From: a virus
Strand: one strand, 5' to 3'
Virus record (IMG/VR): IMGVR_UViG_3300027631_001302
Coordinates: 1 to 49,701 of that record
Length of the DNA: 49,701 nucleotides
Position 1 is the stretch's first letter, and each line of letters starts with the position of its first letter. A program made the translations under genes and the position numbers. Under the pieces are notes generated by a model that worked only from the letters and a program-made list of their open reading frames with translations, was not told where the DNA came from and searched no databases. Positions 7,658-16,864 of the stretch are shown here, one piece after another.

Positions 7658-8345
7658 CTTCTAGGTTCCACCATTCTTTATTTTTTTCTGCGTGTACAAT
7701 CATGTGATATCTATCTTCATTACTGTTATTTACTACTGCGTGATAGTATCCTATGTTAGGTAAAATTATACGTGGATTACTAGGAGCTTCTTTATTATGA
7801 AAAGGAAGTATCCCGAAACCATCTAAGTAAAAATTACAATTAACAGGATTGTTAAGAGCGATATTCATTGCTCCTATGCCATAGTGTCCGTCATGATGCA
7901 CATTAACAAACCCACCGGCACGTAGTTTCATTATTCTGATACGTGCCATCATTGGAAAATTAAAACTTTCTATAAAGGATTTAATTGTAGGAGTGAATAC
8001 GCTAACGTCTGTCCACTTATTGTGTGGACCAAAATTTTCAAAGCCATACGAAGTATTACTGCCTACGTGTACACTACTTAAACCGTGCAGACATAAACTT
8101 TCCCAACCGTCGTGCGATTCGTGTTTTCTATGCGTGATGAAATTCTCATTTAAACTTCTTGCTTCATCAAGCATTTTTGACCAATCTACTGTATTATTAA
8201 ATTTAGTGATAGGGCAGAAGGGAATAGCTTTTGAATTTGCATAATCTTTGGCTTTGGGAAATTTAGCTACATAATTATTTCTTAATTCAAATTCTTTTAA
8301 ATCTATACTGTTGTCCATACTAGGACCTGGATTTTCTATTTCCAT
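7641..8345 (-). CDS. aspartyl/asparaginyl beta-hydroxylase-like 2OG-Fe(II) oxygenase (1)
   Basis: A 234-residue member of the Asp/Asn beta-hydroxylase-type 2-oxoglutarate oxygenases. Iron ligands are visible as HxD in VHHDGH (H150 and D152) and a distal His in GYYHAVVNN (H202). The Arg expected to bind 2-oxoglutarate is in DRYHMIVH (R212). These enzymes hydroxylate Asp, Asn, Pro or related residues or small molecules, using O2, Fe(II) and 2-oxoglutarate. The start at 8345 has AAAGGA seven bases upstream. A second copy at 11171-11869 sits in the same position relative to an HDNYTPLW-family gene, which indicates duplication of a two-gene module. Substrate unknown. Confidence 0.85.
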   Translation of the reverse strand: MEIENPGPSMDNSIDLKEFELRNNYVAKFPKAKDYANSKAIPFCPITKFNNTVDWSKMLDEARSLNENFITHRKHESHDGWESLCLHGLSSVHVGSNTSYGFENFGPHNKWTDVSVFTPTIKSFIESFNFPMMARIRIMKLRAGGFVNVHHDGHYGIGAMNIALNNPVNCNFYLDGFGILPFHNKEAPSNPRIILPNIGYYHAVVNNSNEDRYHMIVHAEKNKEWWNLEDESLR

Positions 8346-8346
8346 A

Positions 8347-9531
8347 TTATTTTTCCTTTAGCAGTTTCATCCATTCTCCCGAGATAAGATAAAATGGTGT
8401 ATAATCTTTATATAATTTTCTATGCATTGCGTTTAAATCTTTTTCGTGAATCAACATAGGCACATCTAAAAAGTTTTCGTTGTGTTTAGAATCCATAAAC
8501 TCTATTACTTTGTTAAATTTGCGTTGGTCTGCATATTTTGTTCTAATATATTCCTTGGCCTTTGGAGAAATTTGTGTAATAGACAAATTCGATGGACTAT
8601 AAAGATAGTTTAAAGAACATTTAACTCCTTCAATGACTGTGAAAAAATGTAGTATCTCGTTGAGTAAATGTACATTAAAAACACTTATCGTTACTACTAT
8701 CTCTATCCCTTTAAATGTTGCTTTTAAATCTCTAAAATTCTTTCGCCAGGCTGCCCAATTTAATCCAGTTCTAACATATTCTGCGTGTTTGTATAACCCA
8801 TCCATACTAATATGAAGCTGTACATCTTTAAACTTTAATAAAAGTTCTTTTTGTCTATCATTTAATTTAACTGTTCCATTAGTATTATATTGTAAAGTAA
8901 CATCAAATTTATTAATTTTTTCTAAATGCTCTAGTACTTCCCACATACCCGATTGTAAAAATGGTTCTCCACCACTAAAGTGTATATAGCCGATGTGTTC
9001 TATATTATCCAACAATGACTTATAAAACACACCATCCATATCTATATATTTTCTTTCAAAGAATGATGGAGGCTTAACTGTATCGTTGTAAGAACCCACT
9101 TCTTTACCTAACAGATTAGACGACGATTCGCCGCAGATCCTGCAAGCTAAATTACAAATATTACTGAAATTAATATGCAAATAAGTTAAGGTTGGATTGT
9201 TTATATAATCTAGATGCTTGTTTTCTAGAGCTTCTACATTATGACTAAATCGTTGACTGTTCTCAAGATTCATAACACAACTTTTACATTTAGTGTATTT
9301 TTCAAAGTCTAAGCCGGCTTCTAAGAACTCTGATCTTAGTTCTCCAAATTTATCAAAGTTTTCTTTAAACGTTAAAGTTTGATCTAATTCAATTACATTT
9401 GTTTCAGTGTCCATGGCACAGCATGGGAGAAATGTAGACTTTCCTTTCCACTCTTTAATAAACATAGAACTAAAAGGTGCAACACATCTAACATTTTTAT
9501 AGCGTTCTCGATAGTCTGGGATATCGTTCAT
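8347..9531 (-). CDS. N-twitch radical SAM protein (1)
   Basis: The protein has 394 residues. The N-terminal twitch-type cysteine region has C16 (CVAPF), C37-C38 (PCC) and C82/C85 (CKSC). The radical SAM motif follows at C126, C130, C133 (ICNLACRIC), with GGEP at 187-190. The N-terminal cysteines could hold an auxiliary iron-sulphur cluster. The TIM-barrel-like body continues with the VxLHISMDG segment typical of these enzymes. It lies between the two oxygenase/HDNYTPLW pairs, overlapping the upstream gene by ATGA and two bases short of the downstream one. It probably acts on the same substrate as those pairs; the reaction is not predictable from sequence. Confidence 0.93.
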   Translation of the reverse strand: MNDIPDYRERYKNVRCVAPFSSMFIKEWKGKSTFLPCCAMDTETNVIELDQTLTFKENFDKFGELRSEFLEAGLDFEKYTKCKSCVMNLENSQRFSHNVEALENKHLDYINNPTLTYLHINFSNICNLACRICGESSSNLLGKEVGSYNDTVKPPSFFERKYIDMDGVFYKSLLDNIEHIGYIHFSGGEPFLQSGMWEVLEHLEKINKFDVTLQYNTNGTVKLNDRQKELLLKFKDVQLHISMDGLYKHAEYVRTGLNWAAWRKNFRDLKATFKGIEIVVTISVFNVHLLNEILHFFTVIEGVKCSLNYLYSPSNLSITQISPKAKEYIRTKYADQRKFNKVIEFMDSKHNENFLDVPMLIHEKDLNAMHRKLYKDYTPFYLISGEWMKLLKEK

Positions 9532-11171
9532 TCTTTAATTAGTATGTTGGTAATTCTAGTCTTTCTTTCATAGAAAGAATTATGCAGTCCTGTTATGTTA
9601 TTACCGATATAAATTGTTTTAGGCGGCAAGCGATCAAAGAAGTCAGACACAGACTTATATATTTTTTCTTTGTCAAATTGATGTTGATAAAATAATACTC
9701 TGTTATCTAAAATGTTACTAGCAAATATCATTTGATAATCATCCTTGCGTACAAGGTTAAAGTTATCCAAAGAGCGCGGAGCATGAACCAAGTCTGTACA
9801 AATATAAAACTGTCTAGCTTGTTTAATTTTTTCAAAATGTGCTTGAAACTCGTCTACTCCCCAAGTATCAATAATAGTAGAACAATATTTGTTTAAGTCA
9901 TTTCTCCATTTTTCAAGATCTTTGGGACGTTGTAGATTGATTAAATTGAAAAACATATTGCTGTTTTCGACATTGCCGTGCTGGTATAAAAAGTCGCCTA
10001 GCAAAATATGCTTTGGCCCTGGCCAATTTTCGATAAGCATTTTTTTATAAAATAAACTTGCGCTGTTAATATCAAAGTAGCAGATCTTATTTTGATCAAA
10101 GTTAAACAAATAACTCCACCAGTCACCTAGCCAACCTGAACTAACATTGACATAACTATCTACTTTATGTTGAGCTATGAAATCTTTAATGTTATCAAAT
10201 ACCTTAGTAGTAAATGCGCCATCTTTCCACACAGTAACGGGACAAACAGACTCGAAATTGTTTGGATATTCTTCGGTGTTAAAAATATATACAAAGTTCC
10301 ATCCACCATGAAAATTACCTAGTACTAGATCGTTTTCAGTTTCTAACATAACTAAGCTGTTGTCTTTTTCTGGATAATAAAACTTTTTGTTTAGCCTAAT
10401 TATGTTTGGCACATTACCGATATCACAACCGTTCTTTAATGCTTCGTTTATAATGTTAGAACCATAGCCGCACTTTAACTCTTTAGTCACTAACTCATCA
10501 GATGGTTTAACCCATAATGGTGTGTAATTGTCGTGGAAGTTTTCTTCACTGCGTTGACCTAAACAAAATTCTGAACTAGACATTTTATTGAATTTTGGTC
10601 TACCTAGTTGCTTGTACAATACTAGATTAATTGCAAAAAACTGCGGATGAACACTCCAATAATAATCAGCATCATCTTTTCTAGCGTTGTTGTCTAGTAT
10701 ATGACCCATCATTAACATATTTTTGTTTTGCTCAAAGTAAGGCCATACTGTTGTTAATGCAGTCTTTTCATTGAAAGTTGTTCCTGGCACAGAAACAACA
10801 AGTATAGACTTATTAGTTTCACAGGCCTTATTTAACAAACTATCAATGTCAGAATCAGTTATACAGTTATTATAAGTATCGATATGATTTGATACGTGAA
10901 CTAGTTCTAGACTATTCTTTGTAGTTTTTTGTGCTAGTTTAAACCATTCATCAGAACCATCACGCTCGCAATTATGATCCCATATTCCGTAAACACAGGT
11001 ATGAAAGCTAATGTATTCTAAGTAGTAGAACAGTTTTTTTGTTGGTACTGGATCGTTTAAGAAGTCAATTAAAAAATTAATTTCTTCATTAGAATGCAAC
11101 GTTTTATTTTTATCAGCGATTACATCGTTTTCTAAAAACGCTTTAATCTTTTTTTCTCTAGAGTTTTCCAT
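9528..11171 (-). CDS. unknown protein, HDNYTPLW family, paralogue 2
   Basis: This 547-residue relative of the protein at 6224-7657 is about 70 residues longer. Shared landmarks are FFAINLVLYKQLGRP, ENFHDNYTPLWVKPSD, a GNVPNIIR segment and FDIN...IENWPG. It also has a segment, YVNVSSGWLGDWWSYL, before the FDIN strand, which could be a Rossmann-type nucleotide or SAM loop, although it lacks the usual GxGxG pattern. It has no signal peptide or membrane helix. Its ATG overlaps the stop of the 2OG oxygenase gene by one base (TAATG), so the two are tightly coupled. A transferase acting in the glycan pathway is possible but unproven. Confidence 0.75.
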   Translation of the reverse strand: MENSREKKIKAFLENDVIADKNKTLHSNEEINFLIDFLNDPVPTKKLFYYLEYISFHTCVYGIWDHNCERDGSDEWFKLAQKTTKNSLELVHVSNHIDTYNNCITDSDIDSLLNKACETNKSILVVSVPGTTFNEKTALTTVWPYFEQNKNMLMMGHILDNNARKDDADYYWSVHPQFFAINLVLYKQLGRPKFNKMSSSEFCLGQRSEENFHDNYTPLWVKPSDELVTKELKCGYGSNIINEALKNGCDIGNVPNIIRLNKKFYYPEKDNSLVMLETENDLVLGNFHGGWNFVYIFNTEEYPNNFESVCPVTVWKDGAFTTKVFDNIKDFIAQHKVDSYVNVSSGWLGDWWSYLFNFDQNKICYFDINSASLFYKKMLIENWPGPKHILLGDFLYQHGNVENSNMFFNLINLQRPKDLEKWRNDLNKYCSTIIDTWGVDEFQAHFEKIKQARQFYICTDLVHAPRSLDNFNLVRKDDYQMIFASNILDNRVLFYQHQFDKEKIYKSVSDFFDRLPPKTIYIGNNITGLHNSFYERKTRITNILIKE

Positions 11172-11869
11172 TATTTGTTATAGTATTCTTTAAATTTATC
11201 CCAGCCTTTGATGACTTCGCGATTCCAAAAATCATTCTGCCATACTGCGCCATTGAAAATAATATGATAGCGTGGTTTGTCGCTGTTGTTGATTAGATAG
11301 TGTTCCCATTTGTTATCAAATAAAAACACGTCTCCATTTCTAGCAGGAATGCGACCCCAATGAGGAATAACAAAATCGCATTCATCTGGATTTGTAATGC
11401 TAAAGTGCAGAGTAGTTAACTTCATAATATCTCTAGTCAATGGATCGTCATTCTTTTTACGGTCATGATGTAAGTTAATAACTCCGCCTGGTGCTAAACG
11501 CATAATGCGAGTACGCTCTTGCTGTTTAATGCCAAGAACGTTGACAATGTAATCCATCATAAAAGGACATTTTTTACTTACTTCTGTAAAGATATTAGGA
11601 GCATCTTCAGCTGACGTCCAGCCTTCTTCTTTGGCATAGTATTCCCAGTTGTAGGGACGCTTTTCTAAACCATGAAGAATACTAACACTCCAGCCGCCAT
11701 TACTGCTATAAGGTCTATAATGTATCCAATCGTCTTCTTCCAGAGCTTCTACTTCCTGCAACATTTTTTCCCACGGAAGTTTCATATCTAACATTAACCA
11801 AGGCAGACCAGAGTCGTGTTTGATCCAATTTGCAAGTTCTTTATCGCTAGGAGGTTTTACTAATTCCAT
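11171..11869 (-). CDS. aspartyl/asparaginyl beta-hydroxylase-like 2OG-Fe(II) oxygenase (2)
   Basis: The start is set at the ATG at 11869 (MELVK...), because AAGGGA lies six bases before it; the ATG six bases upstream has no room for a ribosome binding site. The product has 232 residues with HxD in INLHHDRKK (H134, D136), a distal His in WEHYLINNS (about H190) and the 2-oxoglutarate Arg in PRYHIIF (about R200). The jelly-roll core also has RIMRLAPGG before the HxD, as in Asp/Asn beta-hydroxylases. It is distinctly diverged from the copy at 7641-8345, so the duplication is old or the two have different substrates. It is one of the few genes in the block with a real upstream gap (33 bases). Confidence 0.87.
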   Translation of the reverse strand: MELVKPPSDKELANWIKHDSGLPWLMLDMKLPWEKMLQEVEALEEDDWIHYRPYSSNGGWSVSILHGLEKRPYNWEYYAKEEGWTSAEDAPNIFTEVSKKCPFMMDYIVNVLGIKQQERTRIMRLAPGGVINLHHDRKKNDDPLTRDIMKLTTLHFSITNPDECDFVIPHWGRIPARNGDVFLFDNKWEHYLINNSDKPRYHIIFNGAVWQNDFWNREVIKGWDKFKEYYNK

Positions 11870-11886
11870 ATACATTCCCTTTTATC

Positions 11887-11894
11887 TATTTATT
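11887..11894 (-). promoter_or_regulatory. weak candidate late-promoter box
   Basis: AATAAATA on the - strand differs by one base from the T4 late promoter TATAAATA, and it sits in one of the few true gaps of the block, 18 bases before the 2OG oxygenase start. The predicted leader would be very short but still include the Shine-Dalgarno AAGGGA. The DNA is AT-rich, so chance occurrence is likely. Confidence 0.2.
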
Positions 11895-11902
11895 AGACAG
11901 CG

Positions 11903-13273
11903 TCAGGTTCCTCTAGACTTCATCATTTCTAGATTATCTAAATATTTTCGTTGAACATTCATATCTAAATAAGTTTCAAAATTATGTACAGCAATTTCTT
12001 TCCAAGTTTCATAGAGTTCATTACGTTGTTCAACTGTTAGATTTTTTAAAAATAATAGTTTTTTTGTTATATAATCTACTTCGTCTAACGTATGTTTTTG
12101 TGTAGGAAACTCTAGGCCAGGGTATTCTTTGAATCCATATGACTTTAGTATATTACCAATATCTTGCCCGCCATACGGAATAAAGGCGTGGCCGGATATA
12201 ATTGGTTGCATACATTTTTCTGTTATCATAGATGCAGTATTAGACATTAACGGCATTTCAATCATAAAAGAAGTTTCTAAAACAACCCAAACCATGAACT
12301 CTTTTTTATAGTAATCTAAATTTCTATTGTCTAAAACATCCTTGTCTAAAATTTTAATTTCATCTAATGTACTTATAGACTCGTGTGTTACATATAAAGT
12401 TCTTTTTAAATCGTCAGCCTGTGTACATAACGTATCGTGCCACTGTTTAAAAATTTTAGCTCCTGGTATTAGTCGGCTATATTCTCCAACATCCGTTAAG
12501 CCCATGCTATCTACTTTTAATTGGAATAATCCTCTGGTAAATCTTGGTTCACTAGACAAGGCTCTCCATATTTTTGTTTCTTCTGTTATTTTTCTAGATC
12601 TAATTACATCTATAGTTTCTTGTCTACGAGTATTCAGTGTTTGATTAAAATCGTGTCCGTGTGAATTATGAAAGAAAAAACATCCAGGAAACATTCCATG
12701 ATATACTTTAACTTTTCTCGGAGTGGTTATTCCGTGCCTATCATCCCAATTATCTGGATAATGTGTGCTGCCTACTATATAAAATTCTAATCTACATAAA
12801 TTTCTAAAGTATGCCTCGGAATGACTATTTGCGGCATCTAACGTACTAAACGTATCGTTTTCAAATAATTTTCTAGTAACTTGATAATAGTTGTTATCTA
12901 CTTCTAATGAACAATCTATTACAACTGGTATCTTATTAGCCACTAAAAAATCAGCGACTATTGGATCTAAAGCTAAAAAGTTATTGAATGTAAAATTTGT
13001 TATGTTTTGATAACAAGATACAAAATAATAAACATCAACATCGGCGGGCATACTACCGCTTGTTGTTACATTATTTACAAAATCTGCGCCCTTGATAAAT
13101 GTTATCTCATCCGACGGGTATTGCCACAGCATACGCTGTACTTCTGATAGCCAAGCTAGTTGCCTACCTTTTTTATCGAGTAAATGTCTTCTAAGTCTAT
13201 TGTAGATAGATTCTAGTAGAGTAACAGGACCGTGTTCATCTATATCTTCTACTAAGAATATAGCTTTTCTCAT
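11903..13273 (-). CDS. glycosyltransferase-like protein
   Basis: The protein has 456 residues. The C-terminal part (residues ~330-390) has the pattern of nucleotide-sugar binding in GT-B-type and fucosyltransferase/exostosin-like proteins: a hydrophobic stretch, MITEKCMQPIISGHAFI (about 349-365), then PYGG and LKSYGF. In such families the xTEKxxxxxxxG motif contacts the nucleotide-sugar. The N-terminal part has Rossmann-like strands (VVIDCSLEVDN, YIVGSTHYP) but no family I can name. No signal peptide or membrane helix. It overlaps the upstream UDP-sugar dehydrogenase-like gene by four bases (ATGA), which fits use of a uronic acid-type nucleotide sugar, an inference from context only. Confidence 0.65.
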   Translation of the reverse strand: MRKAIFLVEDIDEHGPVTLLESIYNRLRRHLLDKKGRQLAWLSEVQRMLWQYPSDEITFIKGADFVNNVTTSGSMPADVDVYYFVSCYQNITNFTFNNFLALDPIVADFLVANKIPVVIDCSLEVDNNYYQVTRKLFENDTFSTLDAANSHSEAYFRNLCRLEFYIVGSTHYPDNWDDRHGITTPRKVKVYHGMFPGCFFFHNSHGHDFNQTLNTRRQETIDVIRSRKITEETKIWRALSSEPRFTRGLFQLKVDSMGLTDVGEYSRLIPGAKIFKQWHDTLCTQADDLKRTLYVTHESISTLDEIKILDKDVLDNRNLDYYKKEFMVWVVLETSFMIEMPLMSNTASMITEKCMQPIISGHAFIPYGGQDIGNILKSYGFKEYPGLEFPTQKHTLDEVDYITKKLLFLKNLTVEQRNELYETWKEIAVHNFETYLDMNVQRKYLDNLEMMKSRGT

Positions 13274-14484
13274 CTAGTGTTTCCATAATGTATTACTGTA
13301 TGTTCAGCTGATTCAAATTTTCTCCATGGATCGACAACTACACTTCCTGATAATATTCTGCAATATAAATTGTCAACGTGCTTGGTATTTGTATATTTGT
13401 AAGTTGTGCTAGAGCTATGTGCCAAAAGAACAACTCCGTGAACTGCTTCTATATTGTCTCCAGTTAACGGGTCGATGTATGTTGGCTTATAACCGAATTC
13501 TTCACAGTAATGTCCAACTAACAAACTATAACTACCATCTAAATATCCTACGTTTGGTTTATATGCTTTACCGTGAATAAAGATAGACATTTCATTCTTT
13601 TCAGCTAAAGAGACTAATTCCTTGGCTAAATTCTTTGCTTGTATTTCTCTAGCATTCATTATAGTATCGAACAGATCATAGCCCAGATCAAGCTCTTTGG
13701 CCATATAGCGCAATGCAATATTATCTCTGGGGTGACATCCGCCGCCATCACCCATACCAGCTTTCATGTATTGTGGTCCCATGATTCGCATTGTACTTTT
13801 TGCCAATGCATCAGTTACTACATCAACATTAATGTTTCCTTGTTTAATAGAAACATCTTGTATCATATTCACTAGTCCAATCTTGGCACTGATAAAGGTA
13901 TTGTAGAAAACTTTAATACATTCACATTCGTCCCAAGTACCGATTTCATAGCGAGGATTGTTTTCCATTATAGTTTTATAAAAGTCAACTAACTCCTGAG
14001 CATCTCCAGTTACATTGCCGTCTTCTGTGCCAATCATAACCATTTCCGGATTAATCATATCCCATCCTACGCTACCCATGGCAATCAAATATGGATTATA
14101 TACAAATCTAGTGTTAGTAATTAAAGGCACAAACTCTCGACGAGTTGTTCCTGGCAATACTGTACTAATAAGAACTAGCAACTGATTAGCATTCATATAC
14201 TTGTTAGCTTCTGCTATACAATTTTTTACAATAGTATAATCAAAGTCTTTTGGAGTTAAATGACTAGTAGGTGCACGGCCATCGTAATCAGGATCGTGTG
14301 GTGTTGGTACTGCAATGAATACAATGTCTTTATATTTTACACATTGTTCGATTGAAGTTGATGTATATATATAATCACTGGTTCTTGGTAATAAGTCATA
14401 GCCAACAACACTATGGCCTTTCTTGGCCATTTCTTCTGCACAAGGTAAACCTAGTTTACCTATTCCAATAAATCCGATATTCAT
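13270..14484 (-). CDS. UDP-glucose/GDP-mannose dehydrogenase family protein
   Basis: This 404-residue, NAD-dependent dehydrogenase oxidises a nucleotide-sugar C6 alcohol to the acid in two steps, giving UDP-glucuronate, GDP-mannuronate or a relative. The N-terminal NAD site is GFIGIGKLGLP (G7, G9, G12). Other family landmarks are VPTPHD at 60-64, STVLPGTTR, the ECIKVFYNTFISAKIG helix (K191, N195), and the catalytic Cys in GGGCHPRDN (C250), where most members have GGSCFPKD. The C-terminal nucleotide-sugar-binding domain has GKAYKPNVGYLDGS. It is somewhat short (family ~430-450). It supplies a precursor to the glycosyltransferase-like gene downstream, with which it overlaps by ATGA; the same overlap occurs with the radical SAM gene upstream. 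Confidence 0.9.
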   Translation of the reverse strand: MNIGFIGIGKLGLPCAEEMAKKGHSVVGYDLLPRTSDYIYTSTSIEQCVKYKDIVFIAVPTPHDPDYDGRAPTSHLTPKDFDYTIVKNCIAEANKYMNANQLLVLISTVLPGTTRREFVPLITNTRFVYNPYLIAMGSVGWDMINPEMVMIGTEDGNVTGDAQELVDFYKTIMENNPRYEIGTWDECECIKVFYNTFISAKIGLVNMIQDVSIKQGNINVDVVTDALAKSTMRIMGPQYMKAGMGDGGGCHPRDNIALRYMAKELDLGYDLFDTIMNAREIQAKNLAKELVSLAEKNEMSIFIHGKAYKPNVGYLDGSYSLLVGHYCEEFGYKPTYIDPLTGDNIEAVHGVVLLAHSSSTTYKYTNTKHVDNLYCRILSGSVVVDPWRKFESAEHTVIHYGNTR

Positions 14485-15794
14485 TCAAATAACTTTCTAT
14501 ATTCTGGAGCGATATCTAATATACTGTGACCACGAGCTTGATCTAAATATTTTGTAAATTTAACAAACTCATGCAGTTTATCGCTATAATCTGCGCCTTG
14601 TGCATATTTAAGAATGCCACGCAAAATTGTTTCTGCTTTTTTACTTATATCTTCAGGATACTCTGATTTAAACTCGGCTATGCATTGTTCATAATACTCT
14701 GCTAGTTCTTGTTTAAGCTCAGGAGGTAGTATTCTAATATTAACACGCTTTGGGCCGTGTGCCACATGATGTGTTATAATAGGACGCTTCTTAGTGCTGT
14801 TAATCTTTTTAAATCCACTGCTCTGTAACTTCCACTTCATAAAGCGAGGAATATGCCAAACGTTGTACGCTGTTACTGTGCAGGCTAACCAAGCAAGTAT
14901 GTTTGGATTCTTTTCTGCATATTCATCTAGCTTTTGTAAGTTTTTGTATGCTTGGCTCCACTTCAAAGGCCAACGTTGATATTCTACTGTTTCGCCCATG
15001 CCATCCATACTACAGCCGACACGGACTTGTTTAAACTTTGTCCACATATCCAATACACGCTGTGGCAAGTTACTCATATTGGTGTTATATTCAATGACCA
15101 TCTGTTTACTTTGACCCATGTCAATACATTTTTGTAGAAACTCATAGTGACGTTCAATCATCATGGGTTCACCGCCTGCCATATAAACGTGCTTGATGTT
15201 AGGAATGTTTTCTTCTATTTGTTCCCAGAAGCTTTCGCTGTTGTGCCAGTCGTAGTCAGTGGTAGTCAAACGTCCGTTTTCATTACGGGTTAATTTAACT
15301 GTTCCGTGGGTATCTTTGTATTCATCGCTGCCATGATAGTCTGTCCATTGTTCATACCAAGTATGACTGTCAGTAGGACCACACATACGGCAAGCAAGAT
15401 TACATAAGTTACCAAAACGTAAGTCATAATATTCTAACTTTTTATTTTTAATTGTGCCATCTGGTTTGGTGATATAACGAGCTTCGTCAATATTAAACTT
15501 CCAATTTTCTAATTCGTATTGTCTACGGCTTTCAAGTCCGCTGGCTTCTTCTTGTTGGCAACGTCCGCACTCATTACTCCACTCACCTGCTAACATATTC
15601 TTACGAACTTCTTTCATCAGTGTTGCATTACGAGCAGATTCCATATTGTCACGGCCTGCATTGTAGGGAGTGCCATCTTCGTGTCTAACTACACCTTGAT
15701 TCTCTGTTACGTTGGCCTGACAGCAAATACGAATATCACCGTTATTACGCACGGCTTGAAAGTTCCATGGGATAGGGCAAAATGTAGTTGTCAT
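14481..15794 (-). CDS. N-twitch radical SAM protein (2)
   Basis: The product has 437 residues from the ATG at 15794, which overlaps the upstream stop (ATGA) and has GGGA eight bases before it. An in-frame GTG four codons earlier is less likely. N-terminal cysteine region: C6 (FCPIPW), C24-C25 (RICCQ) and C76/C79 (CGRC). Radical SAM motif: C131, C135, C138 (LCNLACRMC). GGEP lies at 207-210. It shares RxFGNLCNLACRMCxPxDS with the protein at 16854-18260, its closest relative here by eye. It lies at the left end of the radical SAM core, just before the sugar dehydrogenase gene. Substrate unknown. Confidence 0.94.
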   Translation of the reverse strand: MTTTFCPIPWNFQAVRNNGDIRICCQANVTENQGVVRHEDGTPYNAGRDNMESARNATLMKEVRKNMLAGEWSNECGRCQQEEASGLESRRQYELENWKFNIDEARYITKPDGTIKNKKLEYYDLRFGNLCNLACRMCGPTDSHTWYEQWTDYHGSDEYKDTHGTVKLTRNENGRLTTTDYDWHNSESFWEQIEENIPNIKHVYMAGGEPMMIERHYEFLQKCIDMGQSKQMVIEYNTNMSNLPQRVLDMWTKFKQVRVGCSMDGMGETVEYQRWPLKWSQAYKNLQKLDEYAEKNPNILAWLACTVTAYNVWHIPRFMKWKLQSSGFKKINSTKKRPIITHHVAHGPKRVNIRILPPELKQELAEYYEQCIAEFKSEYPEDISKKAETILRGILKYAQGADYSDKLHEFVKFTKYLDQARGHSILDIAPEYRKLFE

Positions 15795-16864
15795 AGATTT
15801 TCCCACTCTCTATTCTTGTGTAGAAACTTTCCTTTACCTGCACAATGCTTAATACAGGCAGGTGTAAATGTGTCGTTAGCCATATTCCAACGTTGTTCTA
15901 TTGTTGACATGAACTCGCCTTCTAATATTTCTTTTAGTGTTTTATGATTTAAATCATTAAAGTGAGGACCGTACTGTTTTAATGATTCTAGCCACTGTGG
16001 TTTTTTACGCAACAGGTCATCATAGAACATACAACAAGGCCAAACTGTTAATCCGCCCATGATATAAACTGTTCGGTCGTGTACATTAAAACATTTAATA
16101 TCATCAGTATAATCTGTTTTTTCTTGTTTAGGCTGTTCAGGAACAATCATTTCTAGCATATTTCTTTTTGCTAGCTGTTGACGAATCTTTGTATACTCGG
16201 CAATAGTCTTATCATCGAAGTTATGCTTGCCGCCCTGCTTAATATCGATATCATTGATAATGTTTCTAAAGGCTTTTACTGTGATAAAATTACTACAGCC
16301 CAACGCTTTAGCATAAGCTCTTGCATCTTCTAATTGATGTTGATTATGATTAAAAACAATAAAGGCCCAAACTGCTGTGCCACCAGTTACCATAAAAGTT
16401 TTTAGATTACTAATAACTTCGTTGTAGTTAACACCTACTCTATAGATATGATTAGTATCTTCTAATCCGTCTATAGCAAACGTTACTCGCATTGTACTAT
16501 TCTTTTCTTTAACACGTTGAGTTAGCGCACCCATGTCTTCCCAGAATTTTGTATTGCGTAAACCACCATTTGTATGTATCTCAAAAGTATTGTTACCAGA
16601 GCTTTGATTGTGTAAGTATTCTAAGATAGGAATGATGTCTGGATTAGTCATAGGATCACCAACTGCACCGTTAAATCTAAAGTGTTTGTTTTTTAAATCA
16701 TAACCGTCAAACACTTTTTTGATTTGTTCCAGTGAAATAAAATCCTGCGGAAAGTCTTCCATTTTAGGATTATCTAAAATTTCTGTTCTAGTACAAAGAG
16801 GGCAACGAGCATTACAGAGTCTGCTTATCTCAAACTCAAAACAACGTACTTCATCAAATGTCAC
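15791..16864 (-). CDS. SPASM-type radical SAM protein (1)
   Basis: The protein has 357 residues with the radical SAM motif near the N terminus, C17, C21, C24 (LCNARCPLC). The usual GGEP is replaced by GAVGDP at about 66-71. C-terminal cysteines C258, C277, C278, C337 and C341 (CFN, PCCMF, ACIKHC) match a SPASM-type region that would hold one or two auxiliary clusters. A central VFNHNQHQLEDA segment recurs as xxHNEHQ in the three sister proteins at 18260, 26912 and 28776. SPASM enzymes modify peptides, tRNA, sugars or cofactors; which applies here is unknown. It overlaps both neighbours, each an N-twitch radical SAM gene, so the two architectures are translated as pairs. Confidence 0.92.
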   Translation of the reverse strand: MTFDEVRCFEFEISRLCNARCPLCTRTEILDNPKMEDFPQDFISLEQIKKVFDGYDLKNKHFRFNGAVGDPMTNPDIIPILEYLHNQSSGNNTFEIHTNGGLRNTKFWEDMGALTQRVKEKNSTMRVTFAIDGLEDTNHIYRVGVNYNEVISNLKTFMVTGGTAVWAFIVFNHNQHQLEDARAYAKALGCSNFITVKAFRNIINDIDIKQGGKHNFDDKTIAEYTKIRQQLAKRNMLEMIVPEQPKQEKTDYTDDIKCFNVHDRTVYIMGGLTVWPCCMFYDDLLRKKPQWLESLKQYGPHFNDLNHKTLKEILEGEFMSTIEQRWNMANDTFTPACIKHCAGKGKFLHKNREWENL

